A stretch of 23,951 nucleotides of DNA, from contig JBFHGX010000045.1 of the NCBI GenBank assembly GCA_041582875.1, positions 1-23,951 of the forward strand, given 5' to 3'. This document shows, piece by piece, positions 1-9,146 of this stretch. Positions within the stretch are counted from its first letter, which is position 1, and every line of letters begins with the position of its first letter. Under the pieces are notes generated by a model that saw nothing but the letters and a program-made list of their open reading frames with translations, was not told where the DNA came from and did no database searches. This DNA is from UBA6244 sp041582875 (lineage in GTDB: Bacteria > Bacteroidota > Bacteroidia > Bacteroidales > F082). The position numbers and the translations under genes were made by a program.

Positions 1-876
1 CACTCTGGCCTGCACATCTATGCGCATGTGCTCAGGCAGTATTACCCCGGTGAAACAGTCCTTTCCATTTCCGGAAAGGACTGCCAACCGGCACGCAACC
101 CTTTCAACCACCACAAACATACTTTACTGATCTCCGTGGTGGACAACTGCGCCCGTCATACCGATGCCGACAATGCAATCCCTGCTGGTGATGTTTTTGA
201 TTTTGCCGCGCTGCATTACAAGCTTTCTGGTGATGAGCTCCTGCAAAAACTGAGTGCAGACCATAACCTCATTAAAGCCCCTGAGAAACATGCTTCGCTC
301 ATTCTCACTCCGGATACGCTTTTGATAAAACAACCAATCAAACCTCCCCAATTTAGCATCTTTCGGCATCCTGTCACCAACACCCTGCCACTCAAAGTGG
401 TGGATTTGCTTTATGTGTACAACCTTATCAAATACAACCATTACCAAAAGCAAACCCACCAGCTCAGAGCGTTGACAGATCTTAAACAATCCCGCGCCTT
501 CAAAGCTGCTCATTTCGATTACGTGACCTTCTCAGGCACTTTCGTAAAGCGAAGCGATGCTTCACTCATCAAACACTCCGGGTTGATTACCATTGATTTT
601 GATCATGTTTCCAATCTCGTTAAACTCAAACAGGATCTTTTGTCTGATGAGTATTTCGATACCGAGCTGTTATTCATTTCTCCTTCCGGGGATGGATTAA
701 AGTGGATCATTTCCATCGATCTCGACCAAGCTTCTCACCAGGAGAATTTCCAGGCCATTTCCAACTACATCAGGCACACCTATAACGTTGAGGTGGACAA
801 ATCCGGAAAAGACATTTCTCGGGCTTGCTTCCTGCCTTATGACAATGAAGCATTCATCAATCCGAAATACCTTTAG
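1..876 (+). CDS. BT4734/VirE-N-like primase-associated protein of a mobile element, 5' truncated by window edge
   Basis: The frame is open from base 1 (it reads H-S-G-L-H-I-Y-A-H before a GTG at 28), so the real start probably lies upstream. The first third resembles a CHC2-type primase zinc-finger region: an NPF motif, then GDVFDFAALHYKLSGDELL. Only scattered Cys/His residues remain, so metal binding is uncertain. The C-terminal half (from about residue 150, numbering from the GTG) fits the BT4734-like/VirE N-terminal family: ITIDFDHV, then LLFISPSGDGLKWI, then DKSGKDISRACFLPYD. In Bacteroidota this family sits beside DUF3987 helicase-like genes on integrative elements and is thought to act in element DNA replication. 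That fits the next gene, which starts 2 bp downstream. Family assignment is by motif recall; the exact biochemical role is inference. Confidence 0.75.
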   Translation, partial: HSGLHIYAHVLRQYYPGETVLSISGKDCQPARNPFNHHKHTLLISVVDNCARHTDADNAIPAGDVFDFAALHYKLSGDELLQKLSADHNLIKAPEKHASLILTPDTLLIKQPIKPPQFSIFRHPVTNTLPLKVVDLLYVYNLIKYNHYQKQTHQLRALTDLKQSRAFKAAHFDYVTFSGTFVKRSDASLIKHSGLITIDFDHVSNLVKLKQDLLSDEYFDTELLFISPSGDGLKWIISIDLDQASHQENFQAISNYIRHTYNVEVDKSGKDISRACFLPYDNEAFINPKYL

Positions 877-878
877 CC

Positions 879-2687
879 ATGCAGAAAAAAGCTTTTAACA
901 TCAACGAGTGGCTCCCAAGGGAGAATATTCCCTCCCAGACTACCAGCACCAAGGCCATAACTTCACAGAAAAAGATAAACCACTCAGCGAGTGAGGATTT
1001 CTCACCTTCTTTTTCTAATGATACCGAACTCATCCTTCAACGCATCGAGGAACAGCACATCGATATCACCGCCGGTTATTCCAACTGGCGTGATATTGGT
1101 TTTGCCCTGGCAGATGAACATGGTTCCATGGGTCGCGACTATTTCCACCGGGTAAGTCGTTTTAATACAGATTATGTATACGAAGAATGTGACAAACAAT
1201 TCGACAAATGTCTCCGCTCCAAAGGAAGTGGTATCAACATCAACACGTTTTACTACCTGGCCAAGCAAGGGGGTGTCAACATTGTGACCTCTTCTACAAA
1301 CAAGGTAATATATGATGAAATTAAGGGTGAATCCATTGAAATTACTGAAGCAGATACGGAAGACGAAATCATCTTTAAAACACCACAGATTGATGCCGAG
1401 GTTTACGAAAACCTGCCTCAAATTCTCAAGGAGAGCGCCGACCTTTTCCAGAATCCCATCGAAAAGGATGTCTTTCTCATCGGCGCAATCACCACACTCA
1501 GTGGTTGCTTGCCCAACATTGAAGGGATTTATTTCGACGAGCCTTATTCTGCCCACCTGTATGCCTTTATCACCGCTCCGGCGGGATCAGGGAAAGGAAA
1601 ACTCAAATGGACTAAATTTTTTGGTCAGCTCATCCATAAAACCATTGTTGAGCAATCCGGAACAGAAAAGGAAACCTATGAGATGATCATGGAGCAATAC
1701 AACAACATGACCAAAAATGAGCGCAAGAATGTGGAAAAGCCCAAAGCGCCCAAACATAAAATGTTCTTTATCCCGGCCAACAGCAGTGCCTCTGCTTTTA
1801 TCCAGGCATTGGCCGACAATGATTTCAAAGGCATCTTGTTTGAAACCGAAGCCGACACCCTGGCTGGAACCCTCAAACAGGATTGGGGCAATTTTAGTGA
1901 TGTGCTCCGCAAGGCATTTCACCACGAAAGCACCAACATGTTTCGCCGAAAAGACAACGAGCATATCGAGGTCGAAGATCCCCACCTGGCCATCATGCTT
2001 TCCGGCACTCCCAAACAGGTTCACAACATGATGCCCGATGTCGAAAATGGTCTTTTTAGTCGATTTCTCTTTTATGCTTTCGAGGATTACAGCGACTTCA
2101 AAAATCCTTTCATTTCGCACCGTCCGGTGAACTATGTGGAGTTTTTTCAGAATCAAGGTAAGCGCATGTTTGAACTTTACCAGAAACTAAATAAACTGCA
2201 CAAACCCATCAGATTCTCACTGACAGAAGAACAGGGTCACACCTTTACGGAGGACTTCAACACGCTCTACAAGCGCAACCGCTTACTGCTGGGTAACGAC
2301 TTTAACGCCAACAGCCGCCGCCTGGGCTTAATCACCTTTCGCATGGCAATGATTCTCTCTGCACTCCGTGCCTTCGAGCAGGAACTTCCCCTGGACAACC
2401 TGGTTTGCAACTCCACCGACTACCAGACCGCCCTCAGTCTTGCCTTTACCCTGGAGAAACACGCCATTGCAGTTTATCAAAACCTACCCAACAACCAACT
2501 TCAGGGCTTAAAACTCAAATTCTTCAACAAACTGCCCGAACAGTTCAACCGCCAGGACTACCTCAACACGGCCACCGCCATGGACATCAAACCCAAAACC
2601 GCTGAAAAATACATCAGCCAATTCCGCACAGCCGACCTCCTAACCCACAACCACAACCTTTACCAAAAATCCCAAAAGAGGATATAG
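879..2687 (+). CDS. PriCT_2-DUF3987 primase/helicase-like protein
   Basis: This 602-aa cytoplasmic protein follows the preceding gene after 2 bp and is surely co-transcribed. Residues about 50-130 match the primase C-terminal PriCT_2 fold (IEEQHIDITAGYSNWRDIGF, later GININTFYYLAKQGGV). From about residue 170 it is a DUF3987 protein: a P-loop APAGSGKGK at 233-241 and a Walker B-like acidic strand GILFETEADTLAG with E322/E324. It has no signal peptide or membrane segment. Proteins of this kind are the replicative primase-helicase pair of Bacteroidota integrative and mobilizable elements. Strand opening at the element origin is the likely task, but that is inferred. No integrase, mobilization or conjugation gene lies in the window, so this may be the right-hand piece of an element that extends left, or a leftover. 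Confidence 0.85.
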   Translation: MQKKAFNINEWLPRENIPSQTTSTKAITSQKKINHSASEDFSPSFSNDTELILQRIEEQHIDITAGYSNWRDIGFALADEHGSMGRDYFHRVSRFNTDYVYEECDKQFDKCLRSKGSGININTFYYLAKQGGVNIVTSSTNKVIYDEIKGESIEITEADTEDEIIFKTPQIDAEVYENLPQILKESADLFQNPIEKDVFLIGAITTLSGCLPNIEGIYFDEPYSAHLYAFITAPAGSGKGKLKWTKFFGQLIHKTIVEQSGTEKETYEMIMEQYNNMTKNERKNVEKPKAPKHKMFFIPANSSASAFIQALADNDFKGILFETEADTLAGTLKQDWGNFSDVLRKAFHHESTNMFRRKDNEHIEVEDPHLAIMLSGTPKQVHNMMPDVENGLFSRFLFYAFEDYSDFKNPFISHRPVNYVEFFQNQGKRMFELYQKLNKLHKPIRFSLTEEQGHTFTEDFNTLYKRNRLLLGNDFNANSRRLGLITFRMAMILSALRAFEQELPLDNLVCNSTDYQTALSLAFTLEKHAIAVYQNLPNNQLQGLKLKFFNKLPEQFNRQDYLNTATAMDIKPKTAEKYISQFRTADLLTHNHNLYQKSQKRI

Positions 2688-2750
2688 GAAACGTAGGATT
2701 TGTAGGAAACCCATCCCATTTCCTACGTTTCCTACAAATCCTACATCCTA
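2685..2750. repeat. TAGGA/TCCTA iteron-like inverted array with two alternative stems
   Basis: Three direct TAGGA units start at 2685, 2694 and 2703 (9-nt spacing). Four inverted TCCTA units follow at 2721, 2730, 2739 and 2746. Arms 2693-2710 and 2727-2744 form a perfect 18-bp inverted repeat (GTAGGATTTGTAGGAAAC) with a 16-nt loop. Arms 2685-2698 and 2721-2734 form a competing perfect 14-bp stem. The stop codon of the DUF3987 gene lies in the first unit. No U-tract follows, so a plain intrinsic terminator is unlikely. A replication or transfer origin, or a REP-like palindrome, is possible. Confidence 0.8.
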
Positions 2751-3019
2751 TATTCAATATTAACCTCCTTTTCAAGAAAAAAGCAGCTCACTTATTATAA
2801 TGACCAAACCCAAAATAAAACCCTGTCATTTCGATATCCGCCTCGGATGAGAAATCCCCCCAGGCATAGGATATTCTCAAGTTTTACAACTACATAATAT
2901 ACAGCATTTTACTAAAAATTGTCATGGATAAATCCGCTTTTTTTGCAGATGAGCTATCCCCCCTAGATTTATTAATCTCTATTCACATCAAACTAATATC
3001 CACAGGATTCTCTATCCTA
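2688..3019. other. Intergenic stretch with TAGGA array and possible minus-strand gene remnant
   Basis: Apart from the repeat array at its left end, I see no intact gene. On the minus strand, 2880-2788 reads about 30 codons ending in TGFYFGFGHYNK and a TGA. This alternating aromatic/glycine pattern resembles the C-terminal strand of an outer-membrane beta-barrel. It is preceded by an in-frame TAA and has no start, so at best it is the tail of a decayed gene. This reading is weak. Confidence 0.3.
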
Positions 3020-3601
3020 TCACCCCCTCAATAAATTCAGCAACTCCACAGCATTCTTGGTGCCAGTTTTGGTATGGATATTACGCCGATGGGTATCAAC
3101 CGTATGTCGACTGAGAAACATTTTTCCTGCAATCTCTTCCGAAGACAGTCCCAATGACAAATGCTCGATTAACTCCACCTCTCGACTGCTCAAATCAAAA
3201 TTCTGAATGACTTCTGGCCTCATCTGGGTATCTGCTCTGGACTCAAATCTACTGATCATCGCTCGCAACTCATCCACATCCACAGGCTTTAACAAATAAT
3301 CAAAAGCCCCGGCACGGATGGCTTTAATGGAATAATGCCCAAATGCAGTAACAAATACAACCTTGCCTTTATAGCCTTTGGCTCTAAGTTGCTCACATAA
3401 ATCCATCCCCGACATACCTGGCATTTCCACATCCAAAAAAGCAATATCAGGATTGAGTTTTGGTATCTCCTTTAATGCTATTTGGGGTTGGTCACTTCCA
3501 CCTACCAATGTTAATTTTCCTGGAAAGAATTGTTGTATTAAAAATTCCAATCGCTCTCTGGCGTGGTGTTCGTCGTCAACGATATAGATGGTGATGGGCA
3601 T
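3020..3601 (-). CDS. Two-component response regulator: receiver domain plus LuxR-type HTH
   Basis: The 193-aa product has a receiver domain (residues about 3-120) with the acidic pair D9/D10, phospho-acceptor D57 in LDVEMPGMSG, T85 and K105 in LLKPVD. A LuxR/GerE helix-turn-helix follows (about 137-193: LSSREVELIEHLSLGLSSEE, then LSRHTVDTHRRNI). The receiver resembles the LytR/AlgR subclass (HARERLEFLI, FDYLLKPVDVDEL), which normally carries a LytTR DNA-binding domain; here a LuxR HTH takes its place. The likely partner is the LytS-type kinase encoded at 6215-8371 on the same strand. I chose ATG 3601 over an in-frame TTG at 3610 because the promoter element at 3623-3630 would leave almost no leader for the TTG. 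It is divergent from the lipoprotein gene at 3736, a plausible target. Confidence 0.93.
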   Translation of the reverse strand: MPITIYIVDDEHHARERLEFLIQQFFPGKLTLVGGSDQPQIALKEIPKLNPDIAFLDVEMPGMSGMDLCEQLRAKGYKGKVVFVTAFGHYSIKAIRAGAFDYLLKPVDVDELRAMISRFESRADTQMRPEVIQNFDLSSREVELIEHLSLGLSSEEIAGKMFLSRHTVDTHRRNIHTKTGTKNAVELLNLLRG

Positions 3602-3622
3602 GGGCTTCAATTATAAGGCTGA

Positions 3623-3630
3623 CAAAGTTA
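3623..3630 (-). promoter_or_regulatory. Bacteroidota -7 promoter element TAACTTTG for the response regulator gene
   Basis: Read on the minus strand this is TAACTTTG, an exact match to the Bacteroidota TAnnTTTG consensus, 21 nt before the ATG at 3601. I see no clear -33 TTTG at the usual distance. The position supports 3601 as the start. Confidence 0.5.
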
Positions 3631-3735
3631 TCAAAATAGCTAGAAATAGTTAGTATGACTACCAAATTTTAAGTAATGCCATGAAATTTAGATTGATTAA
3701 TCTTGATAAATGATACGAATATAAATAATTGAATT

Positions 3736-6039
3736 ATGAAGAAATTATATTTTCTTGCCATTATGGTATTGGTAAGTACCATTTTTTATGGATGCAAAAA
3801 AGACAAGGAGGATCCTACAGCTCCGACTTATACAAATGGTCAAGGTGAAATTGGAAAACTTGGAGGAACTATAACTATTGAAGATGAGGATTCTCCTTTA
3901 AATGGTACGACATTAATAATTCCATCAGACGCATTAGACAATTCTGTTGAAATAAAAATTAAAAATGCCACGGGTGAAATCTTCATGCCTGGAGATTCAA
4001 ATGCATACATTATTAAACTTGAGCCCGCAGGGTTAGAATTTAAAGAACCGGTATCAATTGCGTTTCCTGTTCTGAGCAACGGGAATGTTTCTAAAATAAA
4101 AGCATGGAATATATTGCCTGATGATCAGGAATTACACCAATTACCTGCTTACTTTGATTCCCAACAAAATAAAATAATTGCAACTACTTCACATTTTTCC
4201 TATTTCGCTATTAGCGAAAACGGAGTATATGCAAATACAAATATGAAATATTTCAAGTCTGATAAAACGCTATTGGTGAATTTTAGTGTAAACAGTTGGT
4301 CATTTGGAAATTATTACAGATTAGGTGGCATTCCATCGAAAATTTGGAGTTGGCCGTTTGGCATTTTCAATGCTAAGCAAATTATTGATAAAGGTGCCCA
4401 ATTAAGCGGAAGTTGGGTTATATCATATTTAAATCTGGAACTAAAAAAGAAGAACAATTATTGGTTCGATCCAACTATCGCTGAGAAGAAAATACTTGTT
4501 AAACGTATCGGTGATATTAATGATGGGTATGGTGCATCTGTTTATGAAGAGAACTTATTAGGCGATAATTTTAAATATGGTTCAAGTATTATGAGTTCGG
4601 ATTTTAGAGAATCTTTCTTTAGTGGTGAAGCAATTGTATTTTCTTTTCCAAATATTGAACTTGATGATGACAGTAAATATTATATAAAAGCAAAATGGGG
4701 AATTGTAGGAGATGTTAATGCTTCAATAATTGGTGGGCGCTATACAGACTTATATACAATTAATTCAATAGATTATGCAAAAATGCCAGATGATATGGAT
4801 GATACAGGCTTTAGTGACCAAAACAATAATTTTGTTGATGAAGCATACGAAGAAACAGTACCTAACGATCCACCTATTGCTTCTTTTGTTGCTTCAACAA
4901 CAAATGGAACGATTCCATTAAGTGTGCAATTTACAGACCAATCAAGCAATAATCCTACAATTTGGCATTGGGAATTTGGCGATGGCTTTACCAGTTCTGA
5001 AAAAAACCCTACTCATACATACAATTCTTCAGGAGCATATTCGGTAAAACTAATTGTTGAAAACACCTATGGTTCTGATACAGAATTTAAAGAAAACTTT
5101 ATTCATGTAAATCAAAGTGGTAGTGCTCCTGTTGCAAATTTCTCAGCAAACAACACCAGTGGTCCAGCACCACTCACAGTATCATTCACTGACCAATCTA
5201 CCAATAATCCAACAACATGGCAATGGGATTTTGGTGATGGGGGTACAAGTACACAACCTAACCCGTCACATACATACAATATTGATGGCTCATATACAGT
5301 TTCTCTTTTCGTTAATAATAATTACGGGTCTGACACAAAAACAATATTGAACTACATTGAAGTTGAGAACACTAGCAACAATCCTATAGCAAACTATCCT
5401 TTTGCTGGAAACGCTTTGGATGTTAGTGGAAATGAATTAAACGGAACAATATTCAATGCAGTATTAACATCAGATCGTAATGGGGCTTCAGCAAATGCTT
5501 TTTATTTCGATGGCGATGAAGATTATATTACAGTAGAAAACAATAGTTTATTGCAAGCCCAGCCAGGCAAGCCCTTTACCTGGTGTTTTTGGATTAAACC
5601 AGAAAGTAGTAATCACGTAATTCTTTGCAAAGGAAAAAATGGATCTAGTGGTGCATATTTTGACTATTGGTTAGAGTTAACTTCCGAAAATCATATAAAA
5701 TTTAAGTATTCGTTTGCTAACATTAATGGTCAAAGCCATTTTGAAAGTGCACAGTCAATTCCTTTGAATGAATGGTCATTTATTGCCATTACATATACTT
5801 TTGGGACAGGTTCATCTATGCACATGTACATAAATGGTTATGCTGTTGATGGTAGCTGGGTGCAAGGAGACGGGAATCATAATCCTTATTCTTCAAATGA
5901 AAAACTTTATATAGGAAAACAGTACCTTTATACAGGTACACAAGGTCCCTATAGTTATTTTAATGGTAAAATCGATGATATTAAAATATACGATTCCATT
6001 TTAAGCGCTTCAGAAATATTTGTATTGTTTGAAGAATAA
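3736..6039 (+). CDS. Surface lipoprotein with ZU5-like, two PKD and a C-terminal LamG-like domain
   Basis: The 767-aa precursor has a lipoprotein signal peptide with lipobox FYGC (C20). KKDKED follows, like the Bacteroidota export signal that sends lipoproteins to the cell surface. Residues about 40-115 resemble a ZU5 domain (GKLGGTITI, later PAGLEFKEPVSIAFPV). Residues about 165-375 are not recognised. Two PKD domains lie at about 380-461 and 465-545, each with FTDQS, a W-x-W-x-FGDG core and an HTYN strand; they are close copies of each other. Residues about 550-767 form a LamG/concanavalin-like jelly roll (ANYPFAGNALDVSGN, FYFDGDEDYITV, WCFWIKPES, GKIDDIKIYD). Together this suggests adhesion or glycan binding rather than catalysis. 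It lies between the genes of the two-component system on the opposite strand and may be their target or sensed partner (inference). Confidence 0.88.
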   Translation: MKKLYFLAIMVLVSTIFYGCKKDKEDPTAPTYTNGQGEIGKLGGTITIEDEDSPLNGTTLIIPSDALDNSVEIKIKNATGEIFMPGDSNAYIIKLEPAGLEFKEPVSIAFPVLSNGNVSKIKAWNILPDDQELHQLPAYFDSQQNKIIATTSHFSYFAISENGVYANTNMKYFKSDKTLLVNFSVNSWSFGNYYRLGGIPSKIWSWPFGIFNAKQIIDKGAQLSGSWVISYLNLELKKKNNYWFDPTIAEKKILVKRIGDINDGYGASVYEENLLGDNFKYGSSIMSSDFRESFFSGEAIVFSFPNIELDDDSKYYIKAKWGIVGDVNASIIGGRYTDLYTINSIDYAKMPDDMDDTGFSDQNNNFVDEAYEETVPNDPPIASFVASTTNGTIPLSVQFTDQSSNNPTIWHWEFGDGFTSSEKNPTHTYNSSGAYSVKLIVENTYGSDTEFKENFIHVNQSGSAPVANFSANNTSGPAPLTVSFTDQSTNNPTTWQWDFGDGGTSTQPNPSHTYNIDGSYTVSLFVNNNYGSDTKTILNYIEVENTSNNPIANYPFAGNALDVSGNELNGTIFNAVLTSDRNGASANAFYFDGDEDYITVENNSLLQAQPGKPFTWCFWIKPESSNHVILCKGKNGSSGAYFDYWLELTSENHIKFKYSFANINGQSHFESAQSIPLNEWSFIAITYTFGTGSSMHMYINGYAVDGSWVQGDGNHNPYSSNEKLYIGKQYLYTGTQGPYSYFNGKIDDIKIYDSILSASEIFVLFEE

Positions 6040-6166
6040 TTATTACAAATAACATCTAAAATAATTCAGTTGGTTGCATATCAAAATAGATTCTGAATGC
6101 ATCGAACACATCATTTACTGTCCTACTTCTTATGCCATAAACTAATGCAACGGATTTAATACACAA

Positions 6167-6208
6167 ACCTGTAATTACTCTCTGCCCTGGCAGAGGTTAA
6201 TTACAGGT
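6167..6208. terminator. Bidirectional hairpin between convergent genes
   Basis: Perfect 11-bp arms ACCTGTAATTA (6167-6177) and TAATTACAGGT (6198-6208) enclose a further CTCTGC/GCAGAG stem. The hairpin ends 7 bp from the stop of the minus-strand kinase gene and lies 127 bp after the plus-strand lipoprotein gene. U-tracts on either side are poor, so termination is inferred from position and stem strength. Confidence 0.6.
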
Positions 6209-6214
6209 TGGGTG

Positions 6215-8371
6215 TTACAGTGCCACTATCACCTCAGTCCCAACACACTCTCCATTTTCGCCAACCAAATCCTTAACTTTATAGGATATCGATCTGTTGT
6301 TAAGCTTATTATATCCTTCAACAATTTTAGCTACAATACCAAGCCCTTTGCCCGTCCCTCTGGTGTTAAGTACCTTGGATTGCTTTCGTCCGATACCATT
6401 GTCAGTTATTATGACTTGTATTTGCTTGGAGATTCTAGCAACTTGAATACTTAATTTTCTATCACTCATTTTATGCATTAAGCCATGTTTTATGGCGTTC
6501 TCAACAAAAGTAAATATCAACGAATGTGGTATTTTAATTTTCGATGGCTCTATCTCAAAATCCGATTCAATAGTGAAATCCAAATCACCATTAAAACGAC
6601 GTTTTTGCAGTATGAGATAATCTTTTACAAATTCAAGTTCCTCGTTCAAAGTGGTTTCTACCTGATCGGCATACTTTAATCCACGGTGAATCAGGGAGGC
6701 GAATCTGCCAAAATAATATTGAGCATCGTCTTTGTTTTCCTTTGAAAACATATAACCAATATTATTCAACGTATTCAGCATAAAATGAGGTTCAAGCTGG
6801 CGTATTGAAATAGTTAACTGTTGTTTCATCAATTGTCTTTCAGTCGCAAATTTACGCTGGGCGAGTTTGTTTTGCACTTGTTGTAGTAGCCAAAACAACA
6901 AAAAAAGCACAATGTAACCTGCTAAATAGGTCGGGTATTTTAGCAGCCAAAATCTGGATTCTTCGTATTTAATGTGGTAAACCACATTGTCTGCTTGCAA
7001 TACCAATATGGGCGCGACGGTTGTGCCCATAGTTTTTAGGCATGCGTGTTTATGCAATATGGGCTTTGACTCTGGTAAACTAACTATTACAGGATATCTA
7101 TCATCGGCTCTGTAAATCACTAATTTGTTAGTTTGAGTATTTCTCCCAAGAAAAAGTATTTCTTTCTCTCCATCATTATCTATATCGAACATGTAATAAG
7201 AGAACATGTCTACGCCTAACAGATCCGAATCGTTTTCCTTTGTTTTAACTATATTCAATAAGGTATCAACCGAATAGATGTTCCCCATTTCATCCACAAG
7301 TTTGAAATCATTTTGCTGTGAAATTAAGAGGTTAAAAAAGCCTGGAGATTTGTGCGTGTCAATTTGTAATTTTTTTTGCCGCAAGAAACTACCCTTATGA
7401 TCAAATAATTTTAAATAACTGTATCCGTCACCTTTCTTAGTCGATCTGCTTTCAAAAATGGCCGCTATATATTTCTTATTGTCAACTGAGTATAAAACAG
7501 GCCTAACACCACAACCAATCCCCCCGTCAAACTTAATTGGAGGGAATAGAAAATGCATGCTGTCCTTAGGACTGATGACCATTAACCAGGAACAACTGTC
7601 AGTATAGGGCATGTTGGTGTGGATGTTTTCAGGTCCAAACACTGTTCCCGTAATTTCCTTTACTTCATCATGATTAATGTCCAAATAATTTATATTAGAG
7701 TTAAACCCCGCTGCACTCTGGGGCGAAGAGGCCAGAGAGTCATTCGTAATGTAATAGGCGAACGAATTTCGGGGTTGTTTAGACAGTCCGCTATAAAGAC
7801 TGAAAACAAATTCATCCTTGCCATTTTTATCTATGTCCATCATGATTCCCCCAACTTCAAGAACATCAACTTTGTCCAGATTAAAGATTCCTGATTTGCA
7901 GATGTACCGGTTTGTAAAAACCAAACCGTTTTCCAGCATAAGCTCTTTCGCATTCAGAAAAATGGAGTCGGCAACCCGCGTAAAAACGTAAACCTCTTTA
8001 ATTCCATTATGATTGTAATCACCAAAAAAAAGTCGCTGATTTAACAGCCACTTTCCGCGGAAATTCCATTGATCGATTATGTTTTCGTGTAAGTCTAAGT
8101 AAAGAATCCCGGGGAAAACATTTTCCGTATTGTACCTTACAGCTAACCGTTCGCATATACCATCACCATCTATATCATGGTAATATATTTTGTTATTTTC
8201 AGACGTATATTCCGTCTCAACAACCTCGGCCTTATACTCTTGAAAATAATCTGGTAAGAAAAACAAGAGTATTACCCAGATATAAAAAGCTAGCATAAAT
8301 GGCCTGACAAAAAACATCAACAAACCATTGAAATTAAAATGTAGCGGTAATGGGAAAATACGCATAGGCAT
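6215..8371 (-). CDS. LytS-type sensor histidine kinase with extracytoplasmic FG-GAP-like repeat domain
   Basis: The 718-aa membrane kinase has TM1 at about 16-40, a large extracytoplasmic region (about 41-480), TM2 at about 483-498 and a cytoplasmic kinase. The sensor carries five aspartate-rich Ca-loop-like motifs spaced as in FG-GAP/VCBS beta-propellers: DIDGDG 66-71, DYNHNG 118-123, DIDKNG 179-184, DINHDE 231-236, DIDNDG 396-401. The kinase belongs to the His_kinase/LytS family: H529 in QLEPHFMLNTLNNIGY, N-box FTFVENAIKHG with N625, G1 box TDNGIG with D657, and G2 box GTGKGLG near 680. All catalytic elements look intact. The only response regulator nearby is at 3020-3601 on the same strand; pairing is inferred. 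An alternative ATG lies two codons downstream. Confidence 0.93.
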   Translation of the reverse strand: MPMRIFPLPLHFNFNGLLMFFVRPFMLAFYIWVILLFFLPDYFQEYKAEVVETEYTSENNKIYYHDIDGDGICERLAVRYNTENVFPGILYLDLHENIIDQWNFRGKWLLNQRLFFGDYNHNGIKEVYVFTRVADSIFLNAKELMLENGLVFTNRYICKSGIFNLDKVDVLEVGGIMMDIDKNGKDEFVFSLYSGLSKQPRNSFAYYITNDSLASSPQSAAGFNSNINYLDINHDEVKEITGTVFGPENIHTNMPYTDSCSWLMVISPKDSMHFLFPPIKFDGGIGCGVRPVLYSVDNKKYIAAIFESRSTKKGDGYSYLKLFDHKGSFLRQKKLQIDTHKSPGFFNLLISQQNDFKLVDEMGNIYSVDTLLNIVKTKENDSDLLGVDMFSYYMFDIDNDGEKEILFLGRNTQTNKLVIYRADDRYPVIVSLPESKPILHKHACLKTMGTTVAPILVLQADNVVYHIKYEESRFWLLKYPTYLAGYIVLFLLFWLLQQVQNKLAQRKFATERQLMKQQLTISIRQLEPHFMLNTLNNIGYMFSKENKDDAQYYFGRFASLIHRGLKYADQVETTLNEELEFVKDYLILQKRRFNGDLDFTIESDFEIEPSKIKIPHSLIFTFVENAIKHGLMHKMSDRKLSIQVARISKQIQVIITDNGIGRKQSKVLNTRGTGKGLGIVAKIVEGYNKLNNRSISYKVKDLVGENGECVGTEVIVAL

Positions 8372-8577
8372 TCAAATCGGGTTAGTTGGGTAAAAATAGG
8401 GATTTTTATGATTTATCAAACCACCTTCCCTTTAGCAAGTATCAACCAATACACCCCTTGGCGCATGATAATATAGCAAAGCCAGTATGCATGGGCTTGT
8501 TCGCTAATTTACATTAAGTGCCAATTTCATAACCTCACATACACTTCACAATACAGCTATATGATCTCCATTTTGCA

Positions 8578-9132
8578 TTAAACCACCCCCAGCACATCTC
8601 CCCAATCCAATAATCCCAAAGATCTATTATAAGTAGATGATTCCTCATACAATTTCTCGTGATTAACCTCTATTGATTTATTCAGCGAAGCCCGGATACT
8701 AAATACCTGCCGTTCCGGAAACTCCCCTTCAAGTTCCACATCATCCCCGGTAATCTTCGCTATCCGCCTAATTAAAGTATCCACCTCACGATCAGCCAGT
8801 TTGTTACGTTCCTCCAACAACATCTGCAGAACCTCCTTTAGTAAATCAACTTCAGTAATGGGAGTCTGAAAAATAGAGAATCCCCGCTCAGCATAATAAT
8901 AAATCCCGTTTTTCACCTCAATAGGAGCGTTAAATCCCAGTATCTCACTCCGCATCACCCGAATATCGTCATAAAAGGTTCTGTCCGAAACTTCTTTATA
9001 CACCCCTCGGTATTCTGCCAGTTTCTCCGAACAATTCTCTTGCAATCTCTTCATCGTATAAGGAATATGGTAATTGCTCAAACAACGATCAATCGTTTTA
9101 TATCGGATCAGGGCATTCAGGTTCGTAGGCAT
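8578..9132 (-). CDS. WYL-family-type transcriptional regulator N-terminal module, without a WYL domain
   Basis: The 184-aa product opens with the sequence typical of Bacteroidota WYL-domain regulators: NALIRYKTIDRCL, then SDRTFYDDIRVMRSEILGFN, then IYYYAERGFSI. This is a winged-helix DNA-binding segment (residues about 5-90) followed by a helical linker (about 95-130). Full-length relatives that I recall are above 300 aa and end in a ligand-sensing WYL domain. This one stops at GLLDWGDVLGVV with no WYL motif, and I saw no WYL-like continuation in the 206 bp downstream. It may be a natural short form or a C-terminally truncated gene. It diverges from the VWA gene (81 bp apart) and may regulate it. 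DNA binding is inferred from family resemblance. Confidence 0.7.
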   Translation of the reverse strand: MPTNLNALIRYKTIDRCLSNYHIPYTMKRLQENCSEKLAEYRGVYKEVSDRTFYDDIRVMRSEILGFNAPIEVKNGIYYYAERGFSIFQTPITEVDLLKEVLQMLLEERNKLADREVDTLIRRIAKITGDDVELEGEFPERQVFSIRASLNKSIEVNHEKLYEESSTYNRSLGLLDWGDVLGVV

Positions 9133-9146
9133 AAAATATTTTTTTC

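Noticed and set aside
1002..2156. Long minus-strand and alternate-frame open frames within the DUF3987 gene
   Set aside because: They are shadows of a well-supported plus-strand gene, with no recognisable domains.
3602..3610. TTG start three codons upstream for the response regulator
   Set aside because: The receiver domain begins naturally after the ATG at 3601, and the promoter element would leave only a few nucleotides of leader.
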